A stretch of 20,638 nt of DNA from GCA-2716065 sp036123135 (GTDB lineage: Bacteria > Bacteroidota > Bacteroidia > Flavobacteriales_D > Parvicellaceae). Positions within the stretch are counted from its first letter, which is position 1, and every line of letters begins with the position of its first letter. Below are positions 8,322 through 15,885 of the stretch, in pieces. Where the stretch lies: contig JAZADZ010000123.1 of NCBI GenBank assembly GCA_036123135.1, positions 1-20,638 on the forward strand, written 5' to 3'. Below the pieces are notes generated by a model. It made no database searches. It had not been told where the DNA came from and saw only the letters and a list, made by a program, of their open reading frames with translations. A program made the position numbers and the translations under genes.

Positions 8322-8360
8322 TAACTTGTCGTTCAATTAATAGGTTTAATCGTTAATTTT

Positions 8361-8374
8361 TTATTTTTTGCAGA
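8361..8374 (+). promoter_or_regulatory. Candidate promoter region before the SiaC-like gene
   Basis: The 110-base gap 8322-8431 is AT-rich. TTATTTTTTGCAG at 8361-8373 resembles the TAnnTTTG(CA) -7 element with one extra T. No TTG lies at the proper -33 distance. If used, the leader would be about 55 bases. The gap also has a weak AATTAA/TTAATT inverted repeat (8335-8358), too weak to call a terminator. Confidence 0.3.
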
Positions 8375-8431
8375 ATATAAATTTAACTCTAAAAAAATAA
8401 TCAGAATTTTATACTCAAACAGTTATACACC

Positions 8432-8830
8432 ATGAATGTTTTTCAATGTAAACCTACTGAAACATCCCCGCTAGTTCACCTAAACCCCGATAATGGAGAG
8501 TTAACCATTGAAGGAAATGCCATCCCGGAAGATGCTGAAGCTTTCTTCCATCCAATTCTTGAGTGGCTGGATGAATACGTAAACAATACTACTGTAGAAA
8601 CTACATTAAACCTAAAGCTTCATTACTTTAATGTTTCCTCCTCTAAGAGAATTCTATTTATTTTTTATAAGCTCAACGAGTTGGTCAAAAAAAATAGATC
8701 TGTTCTTGTAAAATGGCACTATGTTGAAGGAGAAGATGAAATGTTTGAAGTTGGTCAGGACTTCGCTTTCATGGTTAATATCCCATTTCATTTTATTGAA
8801 TACAATCCTTATGTAAGCGCAACTGCTTAG
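8432..8830 (+). CDS. SiaC-like DUF1987 regulatory phosphoprotein
   Basis: The 132-residue protein matches DUF1987 (SiaC family): TxxSPxVxLNPDNGELTIEGxAIPEDA at the N-terminus, FFHPILEWLDEYV (38-50) and the core HYFNVSSSK (64-72). In Pseudomonas aeruginosa, SiaC is switched by the SiaB kinase and SiaA phosphatase, and binds the diguanylate cyclase SiaD when unphosphorylated. The reported phospho-site is Thr68 in a YFNTSSSK motif; here the equivalent residue, also number 68, is Val, followed by three serines. No SiaA, SiaB or SiaD homologue lies in the window. Family membership is firm; how it is controlled here, and its partner, are unknown. Confidence 0.88.
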   Translation: MNVFQCKPTETSPLVHLNPDNGELTIEGNAIPEDAEAFFHPILEWLDEYVNNTTVETTLNLKLHYFNVSSSKRILFIFYKLNELVKKNRSVLVKWHYVEGEDEMFEVGQDFAFMVNIPFHFIEYNPYVSATA

Positions 8831-8853
8831 GACTAATTTCTGAAAGTTTCTAT

Positions 8854-8861
8854 TAAATTTG
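8854..8861 (+). promoter_or_regulatory. Candidate -7 element (TAAATTTG) before the 82-residue gene
   Basis: TAAATTTG followed by CAGG matches the Bacteroidota -7 consensus exactly. No TTG is visible at the -33 spacing. The start codon at 8878 lies 16 bases beyond it, so a leader of roughly 10-13 bases is implied. It sits in the 47-base gap after the SiaC-like gene. Confidence 0.35.
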
Positions 8862-8877
8862 CAGGAATTAAACCTGA

Positions 8878-9126
8878 ATGAAGTTTACTAGCAAAGTTCC
8901 ACACCCTATATTGGATATCAATATTTATTTAAGGGAGAATTATTTTATCATTAAAATTGTTTTGCACCAGTTTGAGCAAATTTTTAGAATCAAACAAGCA
9001 GATGTAACCTCAATGGAGGATGTCGAAAAAATGCTCACAAAAGATTTTTTAGATAAAGTGTACATTAGGTTTGTAGACATGAGTAAGGATTTTAAAGAAA
9101 GCTTTCTAAACATTAATAAAAATTAA
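8878..9126 (+). CDS. Small protein of unknown function (82 aa)
   Basis: I do not recognise this protein. It begins with ATG 8878, 47 bases after the SiaC-like gene, and its stop directly abuts the next start (9126/9127), which supports real translation in an operon. It has no signal peptide or clear membrane segment; it alternates hydrophobic and charged residues (LDINIYLRENYFIIKIVL, then FRIKQADVTSMEDVEKML) and ends in a charged, probably helical tail. A small alpha/beta cytoplasmic protein is likely. Composition matches its neighbours. It might act with the SiaC-like protein or with the envelope genes downstream; this is only positional inference. Confidence 0.65.
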   Translation: MKFTSKVPHPILDINIYLRENYFIIKIVLHQFEQIFRIKQADVTSMEDVEKMLTKDFLDKVYIRFVDMSKDFKESFLNINKN

Positions 9127-9780
9127 ATGAAATCAACCTACTTACCAATACTAAACAGCGGATTAATTCTCATTATTGTTTGTATTTTAATTTTCAACTC
9201 AATCAAAGAAGACGATAACGAAATTTCCAATTATAATAATATTAATCCTCAACAAGAGCAAGCTGTACAATCAAATCCAATAGCTATTGAAAAAATAAGT
9301 TCCGATGAATTGGACTTTTCCAACTTAAAAATTGCATTTGTCAACAGCGACACCGTATCAACATACTATGAATTTGCTAAAGATGTTCAAGCTTCCTTGC
9401 TAAAAAAACAAAGCTCCGCAGAGAAGCAAATTAAAAACAAATACAAAGAATATGAGAAAATGGTTAGTGCATATCAGCAATCTGCAAAAATAATGGGGCA
9501 ATCCGAAGCTCAAGAAAAAGGGCAACAAATTGCTCTTTTAGAACAGGAAATTATGCAACTTGAGCAATCCTTAAATCAAAAGCTAACGTCTGAAGAACTT
9601 AAAATTACTTCGGATTACGTCATTCAAACCAATTCTTACATGCAAGGAATTGGGAAACAGCTGGGGTTCGATTATGTGCTAAGCTACAGGATGGGAGGTC
9701 CAATGCTGTATGCCAATCCAGAACTTGACATTACCAATAAAGTTATTGAACTTTTAAACATTGAATATAAAGCCAATTAA
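9127..9780 (+). CDS. OmpH/Skp-family periplasmic chaperone-like protein, membrane-anchored
   Basis: The 217-residue protein has one N-terminal hydrophobic segment (about 8-26), a polar linker (27-66), then an OmpH/Skp-like domain: a first strand IAFVNSDTV (69-77), a long Gln/Lys/Glu-rich coiled coil (about 85-165) and the C-terminal GFDYVLSYRMGGPMLYANPELDITNKVI typical of the family (in two parts, about 178-207). Skp holds unfolded outer-membrane proteins in the periplasm. Unlike classical Skp, the N-terminus lacks an evident signal-peptidase site and has a long linker, so it is probably tethered to the inner membrane. It abuts the upstream gene and lies one base from DUF4924. A role with the receptor and TonB genes downstream is possible but not shown. 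Confidence 0.85.
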   Translation: MKSTYLPILNSGLILIIVCILIFNSIKEDDNEISNYNNINPQQEQAVQSNPIAIEKISSDELDFSNLKIAFVNSDTVSTYYEFAKDVQASLLKKQSSAEKQIKNKYKEYEKMVSAYQQSAKIMGQSEAQEKGQQIALLEQEIMQLEQSLNQKLTSEELKITSDYVIQTNSYMQGIGKQLGFDYVLSYRMGGPMLYANPELDITNKVIELLNIEYKAN

Positions 9781-9781
9781 T

Positions 9782-10318
9782 ATGCTTCTTGCCGAACAAA
9801 TACGAGAATCCAACATTGCAGAATATGTATTGTATATGTGGCAAACCGAAGATTTACTTAGAGGTTTCGACTTTGACATTGAAAAAATTGAACAAACCAT
9901 TTTAAATGATCTGCCCAACAATGAAAAAAAAGCCACAAAGCAATGGTACAATCAAATCATAAAAGACTTAAAAATTCAAGGAAAAAAAGTAAAAGGTCAT
10001 AGCAACAGTATAAATGAGGTAATCATCGAACTGAATTACCTGCATAGCACACTTATCAATTTGATGCAAGACAGCAAATACAGTGAAATTTACAAAGCAG
10101 CCCTCCCTCACATTGAAAACTTTAGGGAATTATCCTCGGAAAAAGAAATTAGTGACATTCAACTGTGTTTTAATGCCTTGTACGGTAAATTAATTCTAAA
10201 GCTCCAAGGAAAATCAATTTCAGAAGACTCAGAAGACTCTTTTTCCCATTTTAGAAACGTTTTAGGCTATCTTTCCGTTAAGTATAAACAGATGAAAGCA
10301 GGAAAGTTGAATTTATAG
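9782..10318 (+). CDS. DUF4924 family protein
   Basis: The 178-residue protein is taken from ATG 9782, one base after the OmpH-like stop; an earlier in-frame ATG at 9761 lies inside that gene. From 9782 the N-terminus reads MLLAEQIRESNIAEYVLYMW, the usual opening of DUF4924 proteins. It looks wholly alpha-helical and cytoplasmic, with conserved W and acidic positions (YMWQTEDLLRG) and a C-terminal helix LGYLSVKYKQMKAGKL. The function of this Bacteroidota-specific family is unknown. Its coupling to the OmpH-like gene suggests co-expression. Confidence 0.85.
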   Translation: MLLAEQIRESNIAEYVLYMWQTEDLLRGFDFDIEKIEQTILNDLPNNEKKATKQWYNQIIKDLKIQGKKVKGHSNSINEVIIELNYLHSTLINLMQDSKYSEIYKAALPHIENFRELSSEKEISDIQLCFNALYGKLILKLQGKSISEDSEDSFSHFRNVLGYLSVKYKQMKAGKLNL

Positions 10319-10336
10319 AATAATTTCTGCCACTTG

Positions 10337-11071
10337 ATGAATATTTTAGATGCTATAGTAAAATACAATCATGGTATTATAGGGACACTAGCAGTACATA
10401 TGATTCTATTTGTTTGGTTTAACGTCGAGAATATGTCCTTCACTGTAATCAATCCTAAGGAAAAAGTGGTGGCTGTCTTGGATTACTTGGACGATTCTCC
10501 ACAAATTGAAATTGACGAAACTTTATCGGATCTGCCCGATATTGTTTCTGAAAAAGCAAAAAATGTTACGGCAAATGCTAATCTTGAAAAGACCACTTTT
10601 ACCAGTTCATTTGATACCGAAAAAGCCGATCAGCAGGTGCTAGATGAACTAAAGAAATTGGAAGCTGACGAATTTGAAAACATTAGTCTTGATAACCCCA
10701 AACTAATCGAAGAACAAAATTCAACTATTAATCAACAACTAATTGATGAGCAAGCTCAGGAAAATAAAGAAGCTTCATTTGGAAAAGACGTAATTGCTAC
10801 AGCAAGCTACTCTCTAAAAGGTAGAACAGCCTTAATCAAAAAAATACCTTCCTATCAGTGCAAACAACAAGGAGTCGTTCGGATTCGTATTAAAGTAAGT
10901 CAAAAGGGTAAAGTTGTTTTCTATGAAGTTGACCCCAATTTATCCTCAACAAACAGTGAGTGCTTACTAAGTTCAGCTCTAAATTACGCCAAACAATGGC
11001 GCTTTAGCCAAGACTTCGAAGACGAATTAAAAAAGTCTGGTTGGGTAGAATTTAAATTTATCAAACAATAA
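10337..11071 (+). CDS. TonB-like protein with one N-terminal membrane helix
   Basis: The 244-residue protein starts at ATG 10337 (a TTG precedes it by one codon). It has a short cytoplasmic N-terminus, one membrane helix (about 13-30, GIIGTLAVHMILFVWFNV), a long acidic, Glu/Gln/Asn-rich periplasmic spacer (about 40-155) and a C-terminal TonB-like domain (about 160-244: GVVRIRIKVSQKGKVVFYEV). C175 (SYQCKQQG) and C209 (NSECL) fit a cysteine pair often seen in Bacteroidota TonB-like domains. The spacer lacks the Pro/Lys-rich repeats of classical TonB. ExbB/ExbD are not in the window. It may energise a TonB-dependent receptor, such as that at 13021, or be a structural TonB-like protein. Confidence 0.75.
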   Translation: MNILDAIVKYNHGIIGTLAVHMILFVWFNVENMSFTVINPKEKVVAVLDYLDDSPQIEIDETLSDLPDIVSEKAKNVTANANLEKTTFTSSFDTEKADQQVLDELKKLEADEFENISLDNPKLIEEQNSTINQQLIDEQAQENKEASFGKDVIATASYSLKGRTALIKKIPSYQCKQQGVVRIRIKVSQKGKVVFYEVDPNLSSTNSECLLSSALNYAKQWRFSQDFEDELKKSGWVEFKFIKQ

Positions 11072-11130
11072 TATTTGTAACCAACCTAACTCAACTTAGT
11101 TCTATATTTAAACTTTGAATCGTTGAAACT

Positions 11131-12930
11131 ATGAATCCATATTTTAATTTTAACTCGTTTCTAATTTTTTGTTTTTTATATTCCTCAAGTTTTTTTTCTC
11201 AAGTACAGTGGAAAGAAGAAAAGGGGCAAATAAAAACAAAAAAAGAAATTACCTATTGGGATTTAGATAGCACCAAAGTACGCAGTATTGGCTTTTACAA
11301 CAACAACAGCTTCAACAGTGTAGGTCAAAGAGTTGGTGAATGGAAATTTTACAACAAAGACGGAGTTATTGAGGAAATAACTCGCTATTACATGGGCTTA
11401 AAACATGGAAGATCTATCTTTTATTACAGCAATGGCAAACCAAAAATTAAAGCCTTTTATTTTTTGGGACTGCCCGATTCTACCTTTAGTGCTTTCTATA
11501 GAAACGGACAATTAGCTGAACAGGGCGAGTATAGTGGTTTGCCCGAAAGTTTTTTATCTGATACGTCAAACTTTATGGATTGGCAGGTCAAGCTTGCAGA
11601 ACATGAGGCCACAAAAATTGGTTACTGGAAATATTACTATGAAAATGGTGCTCCATTTCAAAGTACACTTCACAAGGCTGAGGACACTACAGAATATATA
11701 ATGGAATACTTCAATTTGTCTGGAGAACAACTTATTTCTGAAGGAAATGGAAAAGTGGAAACCTATTATTTTTCTGGCAAACAAAAAGTTTCCAAAGAAT
11801 TCAAAAATGGTGTTCCTAATGGTCCGTTTATAGAATGGAACGCCAACGGAAGTATCCGAAAAACTGGAAATTATTTAAATGGACTAAAAAATGGCGTTTG
11901 GAAAGAAAGGTATTTTGTTGAAGATCAGGATTTCCAGCTTTACGAATACAAAAACGGTAATAAGCACGGAAGATTTGTTGAATTTTTAGTAGATGGCACA
12001 AAGGTAATTGAAGGCAATTATGCAAATGGTATGAAAGATGGATTGTGGAGCTATTTTTTCGAAAATGGAAAAAAAGACATGAATGGAAGCTTCAAAAATG
12101 GAAAACAGGACGGAGATTGGGAATTTTGGTATCCCAACGGTCAACTGTACTACAAAGGAACTTTTAATCAAGGCGACAAGACAGGGGCTTGGATTTTCTA
12201 TTATAAAAACGGTAAAACATGGAGAAAAGGAAACTATTTCGAAAACAAAAAAGATGGTTCATGGATCTCATGGTACGAAAATGATTTAAAGGCCTTTGAA
12301 GGAAAATACTCCAATGGAATGGAAAATGGTTCTTGGACTTCTTGGTACGAAAATGGTCAGCAGAAAGACTTTGGCTCCTATCAAAACGGATTAATGACTG
12401 GAAATTGGAAAGGATGGTATCCTAATGGCAAACAAAAATATGAAGGTCCATATGAAAACGATTTGAAATCAGGGTTTTGGAAATATTGGACAGACCAAGG
12501 GATTCTCAAAGACCAAGAGAATTATAAAATAGTTGTAGAAAGCTCTGAAATTTCAAAAAGAAAAGTATCGAAATCGTATAAACATGGCTACTCAAAATCA
12601 TTTGACGAAACTCAAGGTAAGCTTGTCTCTGAAGGTTCCTATTACAAAAGCAAACAGGATGGACTATGGAAATACTACTTCCCCGGTGGAGAGATATCAA
12701 ATAGAGAACTGAATTATAGAAAGGGAAAACTTAATGGTATTTCAAAGGAATTTGGTCGAAGAGGGAATATCAAATCTGAAATTAGTTACAAAAACAATAA
12801 AAAACACGGAGCCATGAAAGTGTATTCCAATAGAGGAAAAATGGTCTTACATGTTCTATACAAAGATGGAGTTAAAACAAAAGATATACTCAAAAATATA
12901 GATTACAATTACAGTAAACCAAAAGAATAA
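11131..12930 (+). CDS. Secreted MORN-variant (YwqK-like) repeat protein
   Basis: The 599-residue protein has a signal peptide (about 1-23, ending SSSFFSQ) followed almost to its end by about 18 MORN-variant (MORN_2) repeats of roughly 23 residues with the pattern WxxYYxNGxxxxxGxYxNGxxxGx. Central units (about 280-460) are the most regular; terminal ones are diverged. Such repeats form an elongated beta-sheet solenoid. Annotation pipelines often label them 'YwqK family antitoxin', but no toxin partner is present here and the signal peptide argues for the periplasm or outer membrane. Function is unknown; a scaffold or binding role is plausible. Its 3' end overlaps a candidate terminator. It is separated by 59 bases from the TonB-like gene and may have its own promoter. 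Confidence 0.85.
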   Translation: MNPYFNFNSFLIFCFLYSSSFFSQVQWKEEKGQIKTKKEITYWDLDSTKVRSIGFYNNNSFNSVGQRVGEWKFYNKDGVIEEITRYYMGLKHGRSIFYYSNGKPKIKAFYFLGLPDSTFSAFYRNGQLAEQGEYSGLPESFLSDTSNFMDWQVKLAEHEATKIGYWKYYYENGAPFQSTLHKAEDTTEYIMEYFNLSGEQLISEGNGKVETYYFSGKQKVSKEFKNGVPNGPFIEWNANGSIRKTGNYLNGLKNGVWKERYFVEDQDFQLYEYKNGNKHGRFVEFLVDGTKVIEGNYANGMKDGLWSYFFENGKKDMNGSFKNGKQDGDWEFWYPNGQLYYKGTFNQGDKTGAWIFYYKNGKTWRKGNYFENKKDGSWISWYENDLKAFEGKYSNGMENGSWTSWYENGQQKDFGSYQNGLMTGNWKGWYPNGKQKYEGPYENDLKSGFWKYWTDQGILKDQENYKIVVESSEISKRKVSKSYKHGYSKSFDETQGKLVSEGSYYKSKQDGLWKYYFPGGEISNRELNYRKGKLNGISKEFGRRGNIKSEISYKNNKKHGAMKVYSNRGKMVLHVLYKDGVKTKDILKNIDYNYSKPKE

Positions 12931-12948
12931 TCTGATTGTTTGGTTTTT
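12916..12948 (+). terminator. Candidate intrinsic terminator overlapping the end of the MORN gene
   Basis: AAACCAAA (12916-12923) and TTTGGTTT (12939-12946) form a perfect 8-base inverted repeat around a 15-base loop, followed by further Ts. The left arm is inside the last codons of the MORN-repeat gene. The stem is AT-rich, so termination may be inefficient. It would separate the MORN gene from the receptor gene. Confidence 0.4.
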
Positions 12949-13020
12949 AATTACTGTTTATTTTATAAATTGAGTGATATTTCTAGTCCTAAATGATGTC
13001 TCAACTTCTAAACAATCTAA

Positions 13021-15411
13021 ATGAATAGAATTTTACTTTTTCTTTTTACCGGACTATTTGTCAACACTATTTTTGCTCAAAATGCAACCCTTAAAGGTGT
13101 GTTAATGGATGGAGACTACAATGAACCATTAATAGGAGCAAATATTGTTCTGAATACTGGAATTGGAGCATCTACTAATCTTGATGGGGAATACACAATT
13201 TCAACTGAACCAGGTACGTATACTGTTGATTTCAAATATGTAGGTTATAAAACTGAAACCAAAACTATTTCTCTTTCTGCTGGTGAAGTTAAAACCATTA
13301 ACCTAACCCTAAATCCATCTATAAATCAATTGGACGATGTAGTGGTTTCAGCAAGTAAATATGAACAGAAGCTTGGCGAGGTACCTGTTTCAATGGCTAT
13401 AATTAAGCCAGCACTAATTGAGAATAAAGCCACTAGAGATGCTGAATCAATAATTGAACAGGTTCCAGGAGTTCAAGTGAATGAAAACCAAATAAGTATT
13501 CGTGGTGGAAGTGGTTGGAGCTATGGTGCTGGAAGTAGAGTTTTAGTAATGGTCGACGAAATGCCTATGCTTGCTGGCGATGCTAACGATATTAAATTCA
13601 GCGCCATTCCAATGGAAAATATTGCACAAATTGAAATTCTTAAAGGAGCTTCATCCGTATTGTATGGTTCCTCTGCATTGAACGGTGTAATTAACATCAG
13701 AACAAAATATCCGAAGGAAAAACCGCTTACTAACATCACTGTTTCAAACGGATACTATCTTCCAGGATATTTCAATAGAAATTTAATTGGTTCAGATGGC
13801 AATGACTCTGTTGCAAATCGTTCACAACAAACCTGGTGGGATGGTGCACAATATTATGTTCAATCGAATTTTACTCATCTTAGAAAACTTGGCAAAAACA
13901 ATGACTTTGTTATCGGAGGTAATTTTATGCAAGACCAAGGATACAGAAGAGGATCATTCGAAAATCGATATCGTTTGAACGCCGGACTAAAACATTATTC
14001 TGAAAAAGTTGACGGTCTAACGTATGGATTGAATGTCAACACCAATTTTAACAATGGTAGTGTGTTTTTTATTTGGGCAGATGCAGATAGTGTTCTCTTA
14101 CCCTCTAGAAATGACGATGGCACCACTACCCTTAGTGACTACAACAGCTCAAGAATTATGATTGATCCATACCTCACTTATTTGGATACCAATGGAAATA
14201 AACACAACATTCGAACACGGCTTTTCAGATCTGTCAATGTCAACAATACCAATCAATCTGCAACTTCTGATTATTACTTTTTTGAATATCAATTTCAAAA
14301 GCGTTGGGAAAATCAATTATCGCTAACCACAGGATTGACTTCATCCTACACCGACGTAGTCTCAGAACTCTACGGAGACCACACCTCAAACAATATCGCA
14401 GCATTTCTCCAATTGGATAAAAAATGGGATAAAATTACCCTTACAGGTGGTACTCGATTAGAATATTTTAGAATTGATTCTGTTTTTACGGAGGGAAACC
14501 TTTTTTTCTTGAAAAAGAAACTTCCATTTCAACCTGTGTTTAGACTAGGAGCAACATACAATCCAATGGAGTATACATTTCTAAGGGCTTCTTTTGGTCA
14601 AGGATATCGTTTTCCTTCAATTGCTGAAAAATTTATTTTAACATCTGTAGGGCCTTTGAATATCTTTCCCAACAATAACATTGAACCAGAATATGGATGG
14701 AGTGCAGAAATTGGAATTAAACAAGGATTTAAAATCAAAAACTTTCAAGGTTACTTGGATCTTTCAGGATTCCTCACTCAGTACAGAGATATGATGGAAT
14801 TTATCTTTGGATCTTATTATTTAAGCGGGGAACCCTTCCCTTTTAATCCAGGCTCTCCACCCTACCCAACATTAGAAAATTTTGGAGCTCAAAGCACCAA
14901 CATCCAAAATGCAAGAATTCCAGGGTTCGAAGTATCAATTGTTGGTCAAGGGGATATTGGCGATTTTTCTATAAGTACACTAGCAGGATATACCTACATA
15001 AATCCCACTGCCATTAATCCAGACTCTGCCTATTTAGCAACATTTAGTAATCCGGAATCTAAGACATTAAAGTACAGAAACAAACACATGGGTAAAATAG
15101 ATTTTCAAGTTGACTATAAAAAAATAGCCTTTGGAATGAGTCTTAGATACATGAGTTTTATGGAAAATGTAGATTTAGTTTTTACTGTTCCTTTAGCTGG
15201 TTCTATTGAAATACTTCCGGGTTACGGAGATTATAGAAATGCGCGTAAAACGGGTGATGCTATTTGCGACGCCAGATTGTCCTTTGCAGTCACTAAATCT
15301 TCTAGATTATCTATTTTAATGAACAATGTTTTTAATAGAGAATACAGCAATAGACCCGGAAATGTTTTACCTCCAAGAACTATCATCTGCCAATATGCAT
15401 TAAAGTTCTAG
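13021..15411 (+). CDS. TonB-dependent outer-membrane receptor
   Basis: The 796-residue receptor has a signal peptide (1-19, ending NTIFA), a carboxypeptidase-D-regulatory-like domain (about 22-108: GVLMDGDYNEPLIGANIVL, GEYTIST, VGYKTE), a plug domain (about 115-225: SIIEQVPGVQV, ISIRGGSGW, VLVMVDEMP, IEILKGASSVLYGSSALNGVINI) and a beta barrel to the terminal ...QYALKF. The length and compact plug resemble FepA/BtuB-like siderophore or small-ligand receptors rather than the longer SusC glycan importers, and no SusD gene is next to it. The substrate cannot be told. No clear promoter was found in the 90-base gap upstream. Its stop overlaps that of recX on the other strand. Confidence 0.93.
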   Translation: MNRILLFLFTGLFVNTIFAQNATLKGVLMDGDYNEPLIGANIVLNTGIGASTNLDGEYTISTEPGTYTVDFKYVGYKTETKTISLSAGEVKTINLTLNPSINQLDDVVVSASKYEQKLGEVPVSMAIIKPALIENKATRDAESIIEQVPGVQVNENQISIRGGSGWSYGAGSRVLVMVDEMPMLAGDANDIKFSAIPMENIAQIEILKGASSVLYGSSALNGVINIRTKYPKEKPLTNITVSNGYYLPGYFNRNLIGSDGNDSVANRSQQTWWDGAQYYVQSNFTHLRKLGKNNDFVIGGNFMQDQGYRRGSFENRYRLNAGLKHYSEKVDGLTYGLNVNTNFNNGSVFFIWADADSVLLPSRNDDGTTTLSDYNSSRIMIDPYLTYLDTNGNKHNIRTRLFRSVNVNNTNQSATSDYYFFEYQFQKRWENQLSLTTGLTSSYTDVVSELYGDHTSNNIAAFLQLDKKWDKITLTGGTRLEYFRIDSVFTEGNLFFLKKKLPFQPVFRLGATYNPMEYTFLRASFGQGYRFPSIAEKFILTSVGPLNIFPNNNIEPEYGWSAEIGIKQGFKIKNFQGYLDLSGFLTQYRDMMEFIFGSYYLSGEPFPFNPGSPPYPTLENFGAQSTNIQNARIPGFEVSIVGQGDIGDFSISTLAGYTYINPTAINPDSAYLATFSNPESKTLKYRNKHMGKIDFQVDYKKIAFGMSLRYMSFMENVDLVFTVPLAGSIEILPGYGDYRNARKTGDAICDARLSFAVTKSSRLSILMNNVFNREYSNRPGNVLPPRTIICQYALKF

Positions 15412-15881
15412 ACCTTATCCAATCGATGTACAATTTCTTTGATGAGCTCAGCCTCGTATCCCTTTGCAAATAAATATCTTGAAACCTTAGCGTTGAGCTC
15501 AAACTTATTTTTTGCCTTAACACCTTTTTTTTTATTTCTAGCTAGTTCTTCTAAAGTAGCTTGATATTCCTTTTTATTAATAGTTGAAATCGCTTCGTTA
15601 GCAAGTTCAGTATCAACGCCTTTTAGTAATAGTCCTTGTAAAATTTTTTTTCTGCCCCACTTATTAATTCTAAATTTTCCCATTACAAAAGAATGAGCAA
15701 ACCGAGAGGAATCTACATAACTATTATTAAGTAAGAATTTTAAGTATAACTCCTGAAAATTAGAATGAATTCCTAATGAAACCATCTTCTCAACTACCTC
15801 TTTGACCGATCTTTCTCTGTAGGCACAGTAATGCATTAATTTTGACAGCAGCCTGTCATCTAATTGCCCAGCACCACTCAT
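15408..15881 (-). CDS. recX: Regulatory protein RecX
   Basis: The 157-residue protein matches RecX, which binds RecA filaments and limits their extension. It shows the helical tandem-repeat pattern: LMHYCAYRERSVKEV (15-29), then YVDSSRFAHSFVMGKFRxxKWGRKKI and a C-terminal unit with SRYLFAKGYEAELIKEIV. ATG 15881 lies 4 bases after the HU-SPOR gene stop, so the two are likely co-transcribed. recA is not in the window. The stop (TAG on the minus strand, 15410-15408) overlaps the receptor's TAG in the palindrome CTAG, leaving no space for a terminator between the converging genes. Confidence 0.92.
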   Translation of the reverse strand: MSGAGQLDDRLLSKLMHYCAYRERSVKEVVEKMVSLGIHSNFQELYLKFLLNNSYVDSSRFAHSFVMGKFRINKWGRKKILQGLLLKGVDTELANEAISTINKKEYQATLEELARNKKKGVKAKNKFELNAKVSRYLFAKGYEAELIKEIVHRLDKV

Positions 15882-15885
15882 GAGA

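Noticed and set aside
8335..8358. AATTAA/TTAATT inverted repeat after the response regulator as a terminator
   Set aside because: Six A/T pairs with a 12-base loop are too weak and likely by chance in AT-rich DNA.
9761..9781. Earlier start for the DUF4924 gene inside the OmpH-like gene
   Set aside because: The family N-terminus (MLLAEQIRESNIAEY) starts exactly at ATG 9782, one base after the previous stop.
11986..12289. Overlapping open frames on both strands within the MORN-repeat gene
   Set aside because: The repetitive Gly/Asn/Lys-rich coding sequence opens alternative frames; they have no signal, family match or start context, whereas the main frame has a signal peptide and regular repeats.
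11131..12930. Toxin-antitoxin system suggested by the YwqK-type repeats
   Set aside because: The protein is exported and no toxin-like neighbour exists; repeats alone do not support a toxin-antitoxin role.
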